A stretch of 64,000 bases of DNA, from contig NZ_JAUSWV010000002.1 in the NCBI RefSeq assembly GCF_030815485.1, positions 3,658,001 through 3,722,000 on the forward strand, given 5' to 3'. The stretch's first letter is position 1; the number at the start of each line of letters is the position of its first letter. The position numbers were made by a program, and so were the translations under genes. Under the pieces are notes generated by a model. The model made no database searches. It was given only the letters and a program-made list of their open reading frames with translations, and had not been told where the DNA came from. This stretch comes from Streptomyces rishiriensis (GTDB lineage Bacteria > Actinomycetota > Actinomycetes > Streptomycetales > Streptomycetaceae). This document shows positions 16,923 to 25,320 of this stretch, one piece after another.

Positions 16923-17405
16923 ATGAATATACGCCCGGTCGCCTTCGACCACCCCGACGCCGTCAAGCTCAACGACGAGGTCCAGGCCGAATACCACGAG
17001 CGCTACGGCGACGGCGGTGACGCCACGGTCCTGGAGCCGTCCGACTTCCGGCGGCCGCACGGCATCTACCTCATCGCCTACGACGAGCTGGACCGGCCGG
17101 TGGCCACGGGCGGCTGGCGCAGCCAGGACGCCGACGGCAAGGGGCACGAGGACGGCGACGCCGAACTGAAGCGGATGTTCGTGATCCGGGAGATGCGCGG
17201 CAGAGGACTGGCCCGGCGGATGCTCACCGCCCTGGAGGAGGACGCGCGGGCGGCCGGCCGCGTCCGGATGGTCCTGGAGACGGGCACCCAGCAGCCCGAG
17301 GCCATCGCCCTGTACACCTCCAGCGGGTACACGCCGTGCACGAAGTTCGGCTACTACCGCGAGTACGAGGACAGCCGCTGCTACGCCAAGCCGCTCGGCT
17401 CCTGA
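16923..17405 (+). CDS. GNAT-family N-acetyltransferase
   Basis: 160-residue single-domain acetyltransferase using acetyl-CoA. The core appears as ELKRMFVIREMRGRGLARRM: the beta-4 strand followed by the R/Q-x-x-G-x-G/A loop that holds the pyrophosphate, then ALYTSSGYTPC for motif B. Small GNATs of this form often acetylate free amino acids, polyamines or toxins; the substrate is unknown. It is divergent from exonuclease III. The last codons (CTCGGCTCCTGA) are the first unit of a tandem repeat that continues past the stop. Confidence 0.85.
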   Translation: MNIRPVAFDHPDAVKLNDEVQAEYHERYGDGGDATVLEPSDFRRPHGIYLIAYDELDRPVATGGWRSQDADGKGHEDGDAELKRMFVIREMRGRGLARRMLTALEEDARAAGRVRMVLETGTQQPEAIALYTSSGYTPCTKFGYYREYEDSRCYAKPLGS

Positions 17406-17490
17406 AGCACTCGGCTCCCGAAGCACCTCGCCCCCTGAAGCACCTTGGCTCCTGAGATCGCCCGGCTCCCGGAGAACCTCAGCTTCTGAG
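17394..17490. repeat. 16-18-bp repeats spanning two convergent stop codons
   Basis: The unit CTCGGCTCCTGAAGCA begins inside the GNAT gene (its TGA is 17403-17405), recurs in degenerate form about five times, and the last copy (CCTCAGCTTCTGAGG) contains the complement of the response-regulator stop at 17479-17481. The repeat thus supplies both gene ends. Confidence 0.75.
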
Positions 17491-18240
17491 GTAGGCGAGC
17501 ACCGCCAGGACGCGACGGTGGGTGTCGTCGGCCGGGGGCAGGTCCAGCTTGGTGAGGATGCCGCCGATGTGTTTGCCGACGGCCGCCTCCGACACCACCA
17601 GCTGACGGGCTATCGCACCGTTGGACCGCCCCTCCGCCACCAGCGCCAGCACCTCCCGCTCGCGCGGGGTGAGCCGGGCCAGCGGGTCACGACGCCGACG
17701 CAGCAGTTGCCGTACGACCTCCGGGTCGACGACCGTGCCGCCGGCCGCGACCTCGCGCAGCGCGTCCACGAACTGCTCCACCTGGCCGACCCGGTCCTTG
17801 AGCAGATAGCCGACGCCGCTGCCGTCGCCGGAGTCGAGGAGCTCGGCCGCGTACGCGCGCTGCACGTACTGACTGAGGACGAGCACCGGCAGCCCGGGCC
17901 GCTCCGCCCGCAGCCGGACCGCCGCCCTCAGCCCCTCGTCCTGGAAGGCGGGCGGCATCCGGACATCGGTCACGACGACGTCGGGCGCGTGGTCGGCGAC
18001 CGCCTGCAGCAGACCGGGCGCGTCGCCCACCGCCGCCACGACCTCGTGCCCGAAACGGGTGAGCAGCGTCGTCAGGCCGTCGCGCAGCAGCACGCCGTCC
18101 TCCGCGAGGACTACGCGGAGGCCTCGGTGACCGTCCCCGTCCGCCCGTTCACCCCGTTCGGCCCGTTCGCCCCGTCCGACGGGCTCGGTCGGCTCGGCTG
18201 GCCTGGCTGGCTCGGCTGGCTCGGCTGGCTCGGCTCGCAA
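17479..18240 (-). CDS. NarL/LuxR-type response regulator
   Basis: 253 residues as read from TTG 18240. The receiver domain starts near residue 42 (LRVVLAEDGVLLRDGL) with phosphoacceptor Asp92 in VVVTDVRMPP and Lys in YLLKD. A LuxR-type helix-turn-helix follows (LTPREREVLALVAEGRSNG). The first 40 residues are a low-complexity AEP-repeat and Gly/Arg stretch. No in-frame ATG, GTG or CTG occurs closer to the receiver domain; TTG 18240 has GGAGA five bases upstream. It therefore overlaps the kinase gene by 130 nt. Partner: the kinase encoded immediately upstream. Confidence 0.85.
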   Translation of the reverse strand: MRAEPAEPAEPARPAEPTEPVGRGERAERGERADGDGHRGLRVVLAEDGVLLRDGLTTLLTRFGHEVVAAVGDAPGLLQAVADHAPDVVVTDVRMPPAFQDEGLRAAVRLRAERPGLPVLVLSQYVQRAYAAELLDSGDGSGVGYLLKDRVGQVEQFVDALREVAAGGTVVDPEVVRQLLRRRRDPLARLTPREREVLALVAEGRSNGAIARQLVVSEAAVGKHIGGILTKLDLPPADDTHRRVLAVLAYLRS

Positions 18241-19484
18241 GGGATCTCCACACGCAGCAGGGTCGGTCCGCCCGGCGGGCTGGTCAGCGTCAGTCTTCCA
18301 TCGAGCACCGACACCCGGTCGGCGAGACCGGTGAGGCCGGTGCCGCGGGCGCTGTCGGCGCCGCCGCGGCCGTCGTCGGCCACCTCCAGGACGAGCAGCC
18401 GCCCGTCCCGGTGCTCCGCACGCACGCGTGCCCGCCGCGCCCCGCTGTGCCGGGCCACGTTGGCCAGCGCCTCGCGGACCACGAAGTAGGCGGCGGCCTC
18501 CACGGCCTGCGGAAGCCGCGGCGCCGGCCCGGCGAACTCCACGTCCACGGGAACGGGCGAGCGGTCGGCCGCGTCGGCGACGGCCGCCTCCAGGCCGTAG
18601 TCGGCGAGCACCTGGGGATGGATGCCGTGGATCAGCTCACGCAACTCCGCGAGGGCCGCGCCCGCCTCCTCGTGGGCCCGGGCGAGCTGCTCGGCGAGGG
18701 GCCCGCCGGGCGGGGCGTCGAGCCGGGCCAGACCGAGGTTCATGGTGAGCGCGACCAGACGCTGCTGGGCACCGTCGTGCAGGTCGCGCTCGATCCGCCG
18801 GCGCTCCCCCTCGAACGCGTCGACCAACCGCGCGCGTGAGCGCGTCAGTTCCACGACCCTGGTCTGCGGGTCGCCCCCGCGCGGGGCGACGAGCAGCCGG
18901 GTCAGCGCGGCCCGGGCGCCCGCCGCCGCCCCGAGGACGTACCCGCCCGCGGCCAGCAGCAGGACGCCCAGCGCGGCGGCGCCGAAGGCGGCCGGCCAGC
19001 CGGTCACCGTCCACACCTTGAGCACCTTCGTCTCACGTCCCTCACCGGCCGTCGCCATCAGCAGTGGGGCCGCGACCGTCGCGAGGGGGACGAACAGGGC
19101 GACGGTCAGCAGCAGTGCCTCGGCCGGCCAGAGAAGGCACGCGGCGAGGAGGGTGTGGCCGAGTTCGCGCCAGGTGGCCCGTTCCCGCAGCCGGGTCGTG
19201 AGCCAGCTGCGCAGACCCGGCGCCGCGGGCTCGACATGCGCGCCGGGCGCGTCGTCCGCGTCGACCAGCCGCAGCCGGTGCCGTTCGAGGGCGGCCACCG
19301 GCAGCCCGGCGAAGGCGACGGCCGCGAGCAGCGGCAGCCCTACGAGAACGAGCGCCAGGACACCGCCCGCCGCCACCAGCGCGACCAGCGCCACGAGGAC
19401 GGCGGCTCCGGTGACCGCCCCCGTCAGCAGATAGGCGACGGCCCGCCAGGGCCACGACGACAGCAGGTAACCCGGACGGGTCAT
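18111..19484 (-). CDS. NarL-system sensor histidine kinase
   Basis: 457-residue membrane kinase. Several N-terminal helices (roughly residues 8-190) form a membrane sensor. HisKA_3 follows with phospho-His236 in ERDLHDGAQQRL, and the HATPase_c domain near residues 320-415 shows the N-box EALANVARHSG and G-box DDGRGG. The C-terminal 40 residues are a Ser/Gln/Pro and Asn/Gly repeat tail (SQP repeats) that overlaps the response-regulator gene in another frame. Start ATG 19484 is the best guess; ATG 19511 is possible. Divergent from an ABC ATPase/FtsX permease pair, a layout typical of antibiotic-sensing or resistance modules. Confidence 0.87.
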   Translation of the reverse strand: MTRPGYLLSSWPWRAVAYLLTGAVTGAAVLVALVALVAAGGVLALVLVGLPLLAAVAFAGLPVAALERHRLRLVDADDAPGAHVEPAAPGLRSWLTTRLRERATWRELGHTLLAACLLWPAEALLLTVALFVPLATVAAPLLMATAGEGRETKVLKVWTVTGWPAAFGAAALGVLLLAAGGYVLGAAAGARAALTRLLVAPRGGDPQTRVVELTRSRARLVDAFEGERRRIERDLHDGAQQRLVALTMNLGLARLDAPPGGPLAEQLARAHEEAGAALAELRELIHGIHPQVLADYGLEAAVADAADRSPVPVDVEFAGPAPRLPQAVEAAAYFVVREALANVARHSGARRARVRAEHRDGRLLVLEVADDGRGGADSARGTGLTGLADRVSVLDGRLTLTSPPGGPTLLRVEIPCEPSQPSQPSQPGQPSRPSPSDGANGPNGVNGRTGTVTEASA

Positions 19485-19581
19485 GGCCTGCCACACGTTT
19501 GGGGGGTGCATGCGGATCACCGTAGAAGGGTCACCGCGCCGGAGCCATCGGCCTGACCGGAGTCCCGGGGGTATACCTGGC

Positions 19582-19614
19582 CCTACCCCAGGTCTCGGTC
19601 CTGCCCCAGAGACC
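19582..19614. promoter_or_regulatory. Direct/inverted repeat cluster in the kinase-ABC divergent region
   Basis: CCTACCCCAG (19582-19591) and CCTGCCCCAG (19600-19609) are direct repeats 18 bp apart. GGTCTC (19591-19596) and GAGACC (19609-19614) form an inverted repeat over the same bases. It lies 31 bp before the ABC ATPase start, a plausible response-regulator site. Confidence 0.45.
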
Positions 19615-19644
19615 GGACCGGGGCGCGCGCGGTTTCGTTGGGCC

Positions 19645-20421
19645 ATGACCACACACGCCGTCCAACTGACCGCCGTGAGCAGGCGATACGGTGCCGCGGG
19701 CACCGGAGTGAGCGCGCTCGACGACGTCACTCTGGCCCTTCCCGAGGGCTCGTTCACCGCCGTCATGGGGCCGTCCGGCTCGGGCAAGTCGACGCTGCTC
19801 CAGTGCGCCGCCGGGCTGGACCGGCCGACCTCGGGGTCGGTGCGGATCGGCGGGACCGAGCTGACCGGCCTGAGCGAGCGGCGGCTGACCCTGCTGCGCC
19901 GGGAGCGGATCGGCTTCGTCTTCCAGTCGTTCAACCTGCTGCCCGCCCTCACCGCCGAGCAGAACGTCGCCCTCCCGCTGCGGCTCGCCGGCCGCCGCCC
20001 GTCCAGGGCACAGGTCCGCGACGCGCTGCGGCAGGTCGGACTCGCCGACCGAGCCGGTCACCGCCCGGACCGGCTCTCCGGCGGCCAGCAGCAACGCGTC
20101 GCCCTGGCCCGCGCGGTGATCACCCGCCCGGAGGTCCTGTTCGGCGACGAACCGACCGGCGCGCTGGACACCCGTACCGGGCGCGAGGTACTGACGCTGC
20201 TGCGCTCCCTGGTCGACCAGGCCGGCCGCACGGTCGTCATGGTCACCCACGACCCGCTCGCCGCCTCCTACGCGGACCGGGTGGTCTTCCTGGTCGACGG
20301 GCGCGTCCACGGCGAACTCCACGGCGCCGGGGCGAACCCGGAGACGATCGCGAGCCGGATGGCGGGGCTGGAGACCGCGGCCGACGGCGCCGCGCTCTCC
20401 CCGGCGGGCGCCGCGTGCTGA
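19645..20421 (+). CDS. ABC transporter ATP-binding protein (MacB/LolD type)
   Basis: 258-residue ATPase. Walker A GPSGSGKST, Q-loop FVFQSFNLLP, signature LSGGQQQR, Walker B VLFGDEPTGALD and H-loop VTHD are all intact; FNLLP and GALD are typical of the MacB/LolD/BceA group that pairs with FtsX-type permeases. ATG 19645. The C-terminal 30 residues after the core are a short Ala-rich tail. It overlaps the permease gene (GTG at 20415, TGA ends at 20421). Confidence 0.95.
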   Translation: MTTHAVQLTAVSRRYGAAGTGVSALDDVTLALPEGSFTAVMGPSGSGKSTLLQCAAGLDRPTSGSVRIGGTELTGLSERRLTLLRRERIGFVFQSFNLLPALTAEQNVALPLRLAGRRPSRAQVRDALRQVGLADRAGHRPDRLSGGQQQRVALARAVITRPEVLFGDEPTGALDTRTGREVLTLLRSLVDQAGRTVVMVTHDPLAASYADRVVFLVDGRVHGELHGAGANPETIASRMAGLETAADGAALSPAGAAC

Positions 20422-22910
20422 GCGTCGCGTGGCACACGCTGCGCGCCCGATGGGCCGCCTTCGCCGGCAGCTTCGTCGCCCTCGCGCTCGGTGTCGCGCT
20501 GCTTACCGTGACGGGGCAGGCGCTGGCCGCGTCACTGGACGCGCCGGAGCGCGCGCCGGAGCGGTTCGCGGCGGCGCCGGTGGTGGTCGGGGGCCAGGAC
20601 ACCCTGCGGGTGACGACCCCCACCGGTGAGCGGACCGAGCGGCTGGCCCGGCCGCGGCCGGTGCCCGCCGGGACCGTCGCCGCGCTCCGCGCGCTCGGCC
20701 CGGTCACCGAGGACCGCTCCTTCCCGGTCCGCGCGGACGGCGCCCCCGCCGCGCCGGACGACCTGGTCGGCCACCCCTGGTCGACGGCCCGCTTCGCCCC
20801 CTACCGGCTGACCTCGGGCCGGGCCCCGGCAGCGGCCGACGAGGTGGTGACCAGCGGCGACTGGGCGACCGTAGGCACCCGACTGCGCACCACGGCCGGA
20901 CCGTTGCGCGTGGTCGGAACGGCCCGCACGGCACGCGAACTCGACCACGACCACGACCACGGGTACGACCACGACTCCGGCTCCGGCTCCGGACCAGACC
21001 TCGAACTCGGATTCGAGCACGCCGTGTTCTTCCCGGACGCCCAAGCCGCCCGCCTCGCCCCGGAATCGACCCAGCTGGTCGTGGAGGCGGACGCGGCGGC
21101 CGTACGGGCGGCGGTCACCGACGAGAACGTACGGATCCTCACCGGGGACGCCCGCCGGCTGGCCGACGCCGACCCGGACCGCGACGCCGAGGCCCTGACG
21201 GCGCTGAACGCCCTGTTCGGCACGGCGGGCGGCGTGACCGCCTTCGTGTCCGTCTTCGTCGTGGCCTCCACCTTCGCCTTCGCGGTCGACCGACGGCGCC
21301 GCGAGTTCGGCCTGTTGCGCACCGCCGGGGCGACACCGGCCCAGCTCCGGCGGTCGGTCCTCGCGGAGGCCCTGCTGGTCGGCACGCTCGCCTCCGCGAC
21401 GGGCTGCGGACTGGGCACGTACGGCGCGCCGCTCCTGGCCGAGCTGGTGGTCGACGGCGGGCTCGCGCCGAACTGGTACGCGATCGGCGGCCCGTCGGCC
21501 GGCGTCTGGCCGTACCATCTGGCCTTCTGGACGGGCCTGCTGGTCGCCCTGTGCGGTGCGCTCACGGCGTCCTGGCGGGCCGGACGCACCGCCCCGGCCC
21601 AGGCGCTGCGCGAAGCCTCCGTCGACGGGCGCGCGCTGACCCGCGGACGGCGCGTGTGCGGTACGGCACTGCTGCTCGCGGCGGTCGCGACCCTGGCGTA
21701 CACGCTCGTGACCGACCCCGGCGAGCTGCTGCACCGCAAGTCGTACATCAGCCGTCCCATGATGCTCATCACGGCGGTCGCTCTGCTGTCGCCCCTGACG
21801 GTCCGTCCGCTCGTCCCCCGATGGCCGGGCCCGATCGGGATGTTGGCGCGGGCCGACGCGGTCACCGGGGTCCGCCGTACCGCCGCGGTGGCCGCGCCCG
21901 TCCTGGTCACCGTCGCGCTCGCGGGCTCCCTGCTGGGCGCGACGGCCACGATCGGCGCGGCGCGGGCGGCGGAGGTACGGCAGCAGACGTCCGCCGACTT
22001 CGTGGTGACACCGCAGGACGGAACAACCCTGCGGACAGGCGCACTGGAACGGCTGCGAAAGGTGCCCGGCACGGTCGTGTCGGCCAGTTCCGCCACCGCC
22101 GTCTTCACGCTGGAGGACGGCGTGGCGCTCGTGAAGTCCGAGGCGAGGGCAGCCGATCCGGCACTGCTCGCCGCCACCGTACGGCTGCCGGTGACCGCCG
22201 GACGGCTCGCCGACCTCGACGACGGGTCGATCGTCGTCACCGAGGAGTGGGCGCGGCACCGGGTGGGACAAAGGGTGCGGGTGTGGCTCGGAGACGGGAC
22301 GCCGAAGACCCTCCGGATCGCCGCCGTACTGTCCGTCGGCACCGGCGACAACGGCGCCTACGTCACCCCGGCCAACGCCGGTGGCGGTGGCGTGGACCGC
22401 GTGGACGTACGCGTGCGGGCGGGCGCCGACCGGACGGAGGTCGCGGCACGGCTGCGGACCGTCGACGGGGTACGCGTGACGAACACCACGCAGTGGGTGC
22501 GAGCCGCCCTCCCGCAGACCAACCGGACGACCCGGCTCGGCATGCTGCTCGTCCTGGGCATCGCGCTTCTCTACACCGGTATCTCGCTGGCCAACACCCT
22601 GGTTATGGCGGCCGCCGAGCGCAGACCCGCTCTGACGGCCCTGCGGCTGACCGGGGCCACCGGCGGCCAGGTACTGCGACTGGCCGCCACGGAGGCGCTG
22701 ACCGCCGTGGCGGTGGGCGCGCTGCTGGGCCTCCTGGTGACGGTCGTCAACCTGACCGGCCTGAGCGCCGCCCTGCACCTGCTCTCGGCCCCGGCGGCAA
22801 TCGTCCTGCCCTGGCAGGCGATCGCCTGGACAACGGCGGCCTGCGCCCTGCTCGCGACGGCCACGGCACTGACGACGACGACACCGGCACTACGCCCGAC
22901 CCGCCCATGA
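20415..22910 (+). CDS. FtsX-like ABC permease, duplicated
   Basis: 831-residue permease with two FtsX modules. An N-terminal anchor helix (FAGSFVALALGVALLTVTG) is followed by a large extracytoplasmic domain, three helices containing the RREFGLLRTAGATPAQLRR coupling motif, then a second module with the matching ERRPALTALRLTGATGGQV motif. This is the ten-helix layout of exporters and lipoprotein/antimicrobial-peptide transporters. An HDHDHGYDHD and SGSGSG segment at about residues 175-195 is a low-complexity insert in the first external domain. With the kinase-regulator pair it suggests peptide-antibiotic detection or resistance. Confidence 0.9.
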   Translation: MLSVAWHTLRARWAAFAGSFVALALGVALLTVTGQALAASLDAPERAPERFAAAPVVVGGQDTLRVTTPTGERTERLARPRPVPAGTVAALRALGPVTEDRSFPVRADGAPAAPDDLVGHPWSTARFAPYRLTSGRAPAAADEVVTSGDWATVGTRLRTTAGPLRVVGTARTARELDHDHDHGYDHDSGSGSGPDLELGFEHAVFFPDAQAARLAPESTQLVVEADAAAVRAAVTDENVRILTGDARRLADADPDRDAEALTALNALFGTAGGVTAFVSVFVVASTFAFAVDRRRREFGLLRTAGATPAQLRRSVLAEALLVGTLASATGCGLGTYGAPLLAELVVDGGLAPNWYAIGGPSAGVWPYHLAFWTGLLVALCGALTASWRAGRTAPAQALREASVDGRALTRGRRVCGTALLLAAVATLAYTLVTDPGELLHRKSYISRPMMLITAVALLSPLTVRPLVPRWPGPIGMLARADAVTGVRRTAAVAAPVLVTVALAGSLLGATATIGAARAAEVRQQTSADFVVTPQDGTTLRTGALERLRKVPGTVVSASSATAVFTLEDGVALVKSEARAADPALLAATVRLPVTAGRLADLDDGSIVVTEEWARHRVGQRVRVWLGDGTPKTLRIAAVLSVGTGDNGAYVTPANAGGGGVDRVDVRVRAGADRTEVAARLRTVDGVRVTNTTQWVRAALPQTNRTTRLGMLLVLGIALLYTGISLANTLVMAAAERRPALTALRLTGATGGQVLRLAATEALTAVAVGALLGLLVTVVNLTGLSAALHLLSAPAAIVLPWQAIAWTTAACALLATATALTTTTPALRPTRP

Positions 22911-22923
22911 CCCCGAACACGAC

Positions 22924-22955
22924 AGAGCCCCCGTCGGTAACCCGACGGGGGCTCT
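22924..22955. terminator. Strong terminator between permease and tRNA-Ala
   Basis: AGAGCCCCCGTCGG (22924-22937) pairs perfectly with CCGACGGGGGCTCT (22942-22955), giving a 14-bp stem and TAAC loop. It ends the permease transcript on the plus strand and the tRNA transcript on the minus strand. Confidence 0.9.
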
Positions 22956-22963
22956 ATGCTGCG

Positions 22964-23037
22964 TGGACCTGTGGGGATTTGAACCCCAGACCCCCTCGAT
23001 GCGAACGAGGTGCGCTACCAGACTGCGCCACAGGCCC
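22964..23037 (-). tRNA. tRNA-Ala (anticodon CGC)
   Basis: The 74-nt minus-strand sequence folds as a full cloverleaf: acceptor GGGCCTG/CAGGTCC, D-stem GCGC/GCGC, anticodon stem CCTCG/CGAGG with loop TTCGCAT, and T-arm TGGGG-TTCAAAT-CCCCA. The anticodon CGC reads the Ala codon GCG, frequent in this genome. G3:U70, the alanine identity pair, is present. CCA is not encoded. It lies 81 bp beyond the sepX stop; no integrase gene is nearby, so it shows no sign of being an attachment site. Confidence 0.95.
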
Positions 23038-23118
23038 TTGCAACGAGTGAAACTCTAGCATCCCGTTCGGCCTGCTTGGAAATCCGTTCCCCGAGGCCGG
23101 GCGCGTGATGCCGGGCTC

Positions 23119-24561
23119 TCATTCGTTGGCGGCCAGTGGCCGCTCGCCGTCCTCGTACTGGTCGAACAGCGGGGTGCGACCGCGTTCGCGCGAGCGCCGG
23201 GCCGAGGCCGCGCGCCGGGCGTCGCTCCGCTCACCGCCGTCCGCTTCCCGGTCCTCCGCGGGGTCCGCCTCGCCGGATTCCCCGGCCGGGGAGTCCCCGG
23301 CGTCCGCCGCTTCGTGCTCCGGCGCCACCGAACTCGAGCGGGCCGAGCTCCAGGAGTCCGGCGCCCCGAGGTCCACGTCGGAGGTCGCCCGCGGTGCGAC
23401 CGGCGCGGTCACGTACGTCGGCAGCGGTACCGGTACCGGGTCCCAGCTCTCGCCGTGGCCGGGCCGGCGCTGCCGCTCGCGCTGCTGGTCGACCCACTCC
23501 GCGTGATCGGTCTGCTCGACGAGCGCCCTGCGGTCCGCGGCGAGCGCCAGCAGCCCCGGATCGGTCTCCGCCTCGGCGGCCGCGTGCGGCTCCTCTGCGC
23601 CGGCGTCGAGGCCGGTGTCGACGGACGAGGCGTTCGCCGAGGCGGGCGCACGCCGGCGCGGCTGACGTTCCCGCAGCCGCTGTGCGGCGACCTCCGCGCG
23701 CCTGCGGTCCATCTGGAAGGCGAAGCGGCGGCGCTCCTGGGAGCGCAGGTATCCGATGTACGCGCTGAGCAGGACTGCGGGGACGCCGGGCGCCCACAGG
23801 AACGCGAGCCCGCCGACCGCGGCGACGATCGCGCCGAGGGTGAAGGCGAGGAAGAGCATCACGGTGGTGCGCCGACGGCGTGCGAGCGCCTTCGAGCGCT
23901 GGGCGCGCGCGGCGGACGCCTGCTCGGCGGGCGTACGCCGGGCCACCGGCACCCGCCGGCCGGCCGGAGCGGCGCCTCCCTCACGCGCGGGCTTGGCACC
24001 CTGCTCACGGTGGTCGTGCGCGGACTTGGCCTGCTCACGGTGGTCGTACGCGGACTTGGCCTGCTCGCGATATTCGTGCGCGGACTTGCCCTGGTCACGG
24101 TGGTCGTGCGCGGACTTGGCCACCGGATCGCGCGCCGGTTCACGCGCCGCCTCCGGGCGCCCCGACCCTCGTTCCTGGCCGCGCTCCTGAGTTCGCTCGG
24201 GAGCCCGGTCCTGCCCGCGCTCCTGAGCTCGTTCCTGGACCCGGTCCTGCCCGCGCTCCTGGACCGGCGCCTTCACCTGCGGGCGGGTCGGGGGCATGGC
24301 GAAGGACCGGACGTCCACCGATGCGGTGGCGGCGTCCGGAACGTCGGCGTCGGACTCCCCCTCGTCGGTGGAGCGCGCCTGCAGGTCCTTGGCGTACCGG
24401 CGCTCCATTCCCGCCCGTCCGGACAGCAGCCGGATGGCGGTGCTGAAGCGTTCCGTCGGACGGGCCTCGTTCAGCTCGTCCTGCCTACGGAGCCACATAG
24501 GCACCAAGTAGGCGGCCCAGGCCCCGACGATGACTGCGTAGATGAGGCCGCTGCTGCTCAC
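23119..24561 (-). CDS. sepX: SepX/GlpR-like actinobacterial cell-division membrane protein
   Basis: 480 residues. One N-terminal helix (residues 5-22, IYAVIVGAWAAYLVPMWLRR), a long charged disordered region, two adjacent helices (about 236-280) and a disordered acidic tail ending FDQYEDGERPLAANE. This architecture and its place after moeA-moaC-rimJ match SepX, which stabilises Streptomyces divisomes, and the Corynebacterium membrane receptor GlpR of the MoeA-like protein Glp. The linker holds QERGQDR-type repeats and four 10-residue KSAHDHREQ repeats. GTG start. Assigned from layout and context; the sequence itself has no enzymatic motif. Confidence 0.75.
   Translation of the reverse strand: MSSSGLIYAVIVGAWAAYLVPMWLRRQDELNEARPTERFSTAIRLLSGRAGMERRYAKDLQARSTDEGESDADVPDAATASVDVRSFAMPPTRPQVKAPVQERGQDRVQERAQERGQDRAPERTQERGQERGSGRPEAAREPARDPVAKSAHDHRDQGKSAHEYREQAKSAYDHREQAKSAHDHREQGAKPAREGGAAPAGRRVPVARRTPAEQASAARAQRSKALARRRRTTVMLFLAFTLGAIVAAVGGLAFLWAPGVPAVLLSAYIGYLRSQERRRFAFQMDRRRAEVAAQRLRERQPRRRAPASANASSVDTGLDAGAEEPHAAAEAETDPGLLALAADRRALVEQTDHAEWVDQQRERQRRPGHGESWDPVPVPLPTYVTAPVAPRATSDVDLGAPDSWSSARSSSVAPEHEAADAGDSPAGESGEADPAEDREADGGERSDARRAASARRSRERGRTPLFDQYEDGERPLAANE
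24001..24120 (-). repeat. 30-bp x4 tandem repeat inside sepX
   Basis: Four consecutive 30-bp units encode KSAHDHRDQG-type decapeptides in the disordered linker. Unit identity is highest between the first two. Repeat number likely varies between strains. Confidence 0.9.
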
Positions 24562-24697
24562 GCCTCACACGGTAGAGGGGTTTACGTAAGGCCATCCGCC
24601 AATTGGGCCGGTGTGTCGCACGATCTGGCTGATATTTCGAACTTTTTTTGCGACCGGTGCGATCAACCGATCATTTTCGAACGTTTATTCGGCTAAT
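24562..24697 (-). promoter_or_regulatory. A+T-rich region between the rimJ-like gene and sepX
   Basis: The 136 bp upstream of sepX include an exceptional A+T-rich patch (about 24628-24697, with a run of seven T) in an otherwise G+C-rich chromosome. This suggests sepX has its own promoter in addition to read-through from the galU-moeA operon. No consensus -35/-10 pair is certain. Confidence 0.45.
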
Positions 24698-25294
24698 TCA
24701 ATTGGACGCCTTCTGCGAGCGTGTGCGCCGCCACCGGCTGAGCAGGCCCTCGGGGACCTCCTCCGCCGTGAGCGCGAAGACGAGGTGGTCACGCCAGGCG
24801 CCGTCGATGTGGAGATAGCGCGGCCGCAGCCCTTCCTCACGGAATCCGAGTTTCTCCACGACCCGGCGGCTCGGCCCGTTCTCGGGCCGAATGCAGACCT
24901 CGACGCGGTGCAGTCCGACTGTGCGGAAACAGTGGTCCACGATGAGCGCCACGGCCGTCGGCATCACACCGCGGCCGGCCACCGACTCGTCCACCCAGTA
25001 GCCGACGTGCCCGGAGCACATCGACCCCCAGGTGATCCCGGCGACCGTCAACTGACCGACGAGCCGCCCCTGGTACTCGATCACGAACGGCAGCATCCGG
25101 CCCGCGTTCGCCTCGGACCGCAGATGCCGGACCATCTGGCGGTAGGTCGGCCGGTGCGCGATCGGCCCGCTGGGCGCGGGCGGCGGGATGGTCGCCTCCC
25201 AGGGGCGCAGCCAGTCCCGGTTGCGCCGGTTGACCTCGCGCCAGGCCCGCTGGTCGCGCAGCCTTATGGGCCGCAGGACGATGTCGCCCTCCAC
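24698..25294 (-). CDS. RimJ/RimL-type GNAT acetyltransferase
   Basis: 198-residue protein-type N-acetyltransferase of the RimJ branch. Recognisable parts are VLRPIRLRDQRAWREVNRRN at the N-terminus, GHVGYWVDESVAGRGVMPTAVAL with the acetyl-CoA loop (A-G-R-G-V), and RVEVCIRPENGPSRRVVEKL-GF near the end. E. coli RimJ acetylates ribosomal protein S5; the target here is unknown. GTG 25294 lies 26 bp after the mog stop. The gene is a constant member of the actinobacterial moeA/sepX neighbourhood. Confidence 0.88.
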   Translation of the reverse strand: MEGDIVLRPIRLRDQRAWREVNRRNRDWLRPWEATIPPPAPSGPIAHRPTYRQMVRHLRSEANAGRMLPFVIEYQGRLVGQLTVAGITWGSMCSGHVGYWVDESVAGRGVMPTAVALIVDHCFRTVGLHRVEVCIRPENGPSRRVVEKLGFREEGLRPRYLHIDGAWRDHLVFALTAEEVPEGLLSRWRRTRSQKASN

Positions 25295-25320
25295 CAGTTC
25301 GACGGGCCAGGATGAGGTGT

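Noticed and set aside
19638..20414. In-frame extension of the permease gene upstream of GTG 20415
   Set aside because: It is the wrong-frame shadow of the ABC ATPase gene; hydrophobic FtsX sequence starts only at 20415.
22964..23037. tRNA-Ala as an integration site
   Set aside because: No duplicated 3' end, integrase or island-like genes in either flank.
24613..24617. GACAC on the minus strand upstream of sepX, as in WhiA sites
   Set aside because: A 5-mer is too common to support a site.
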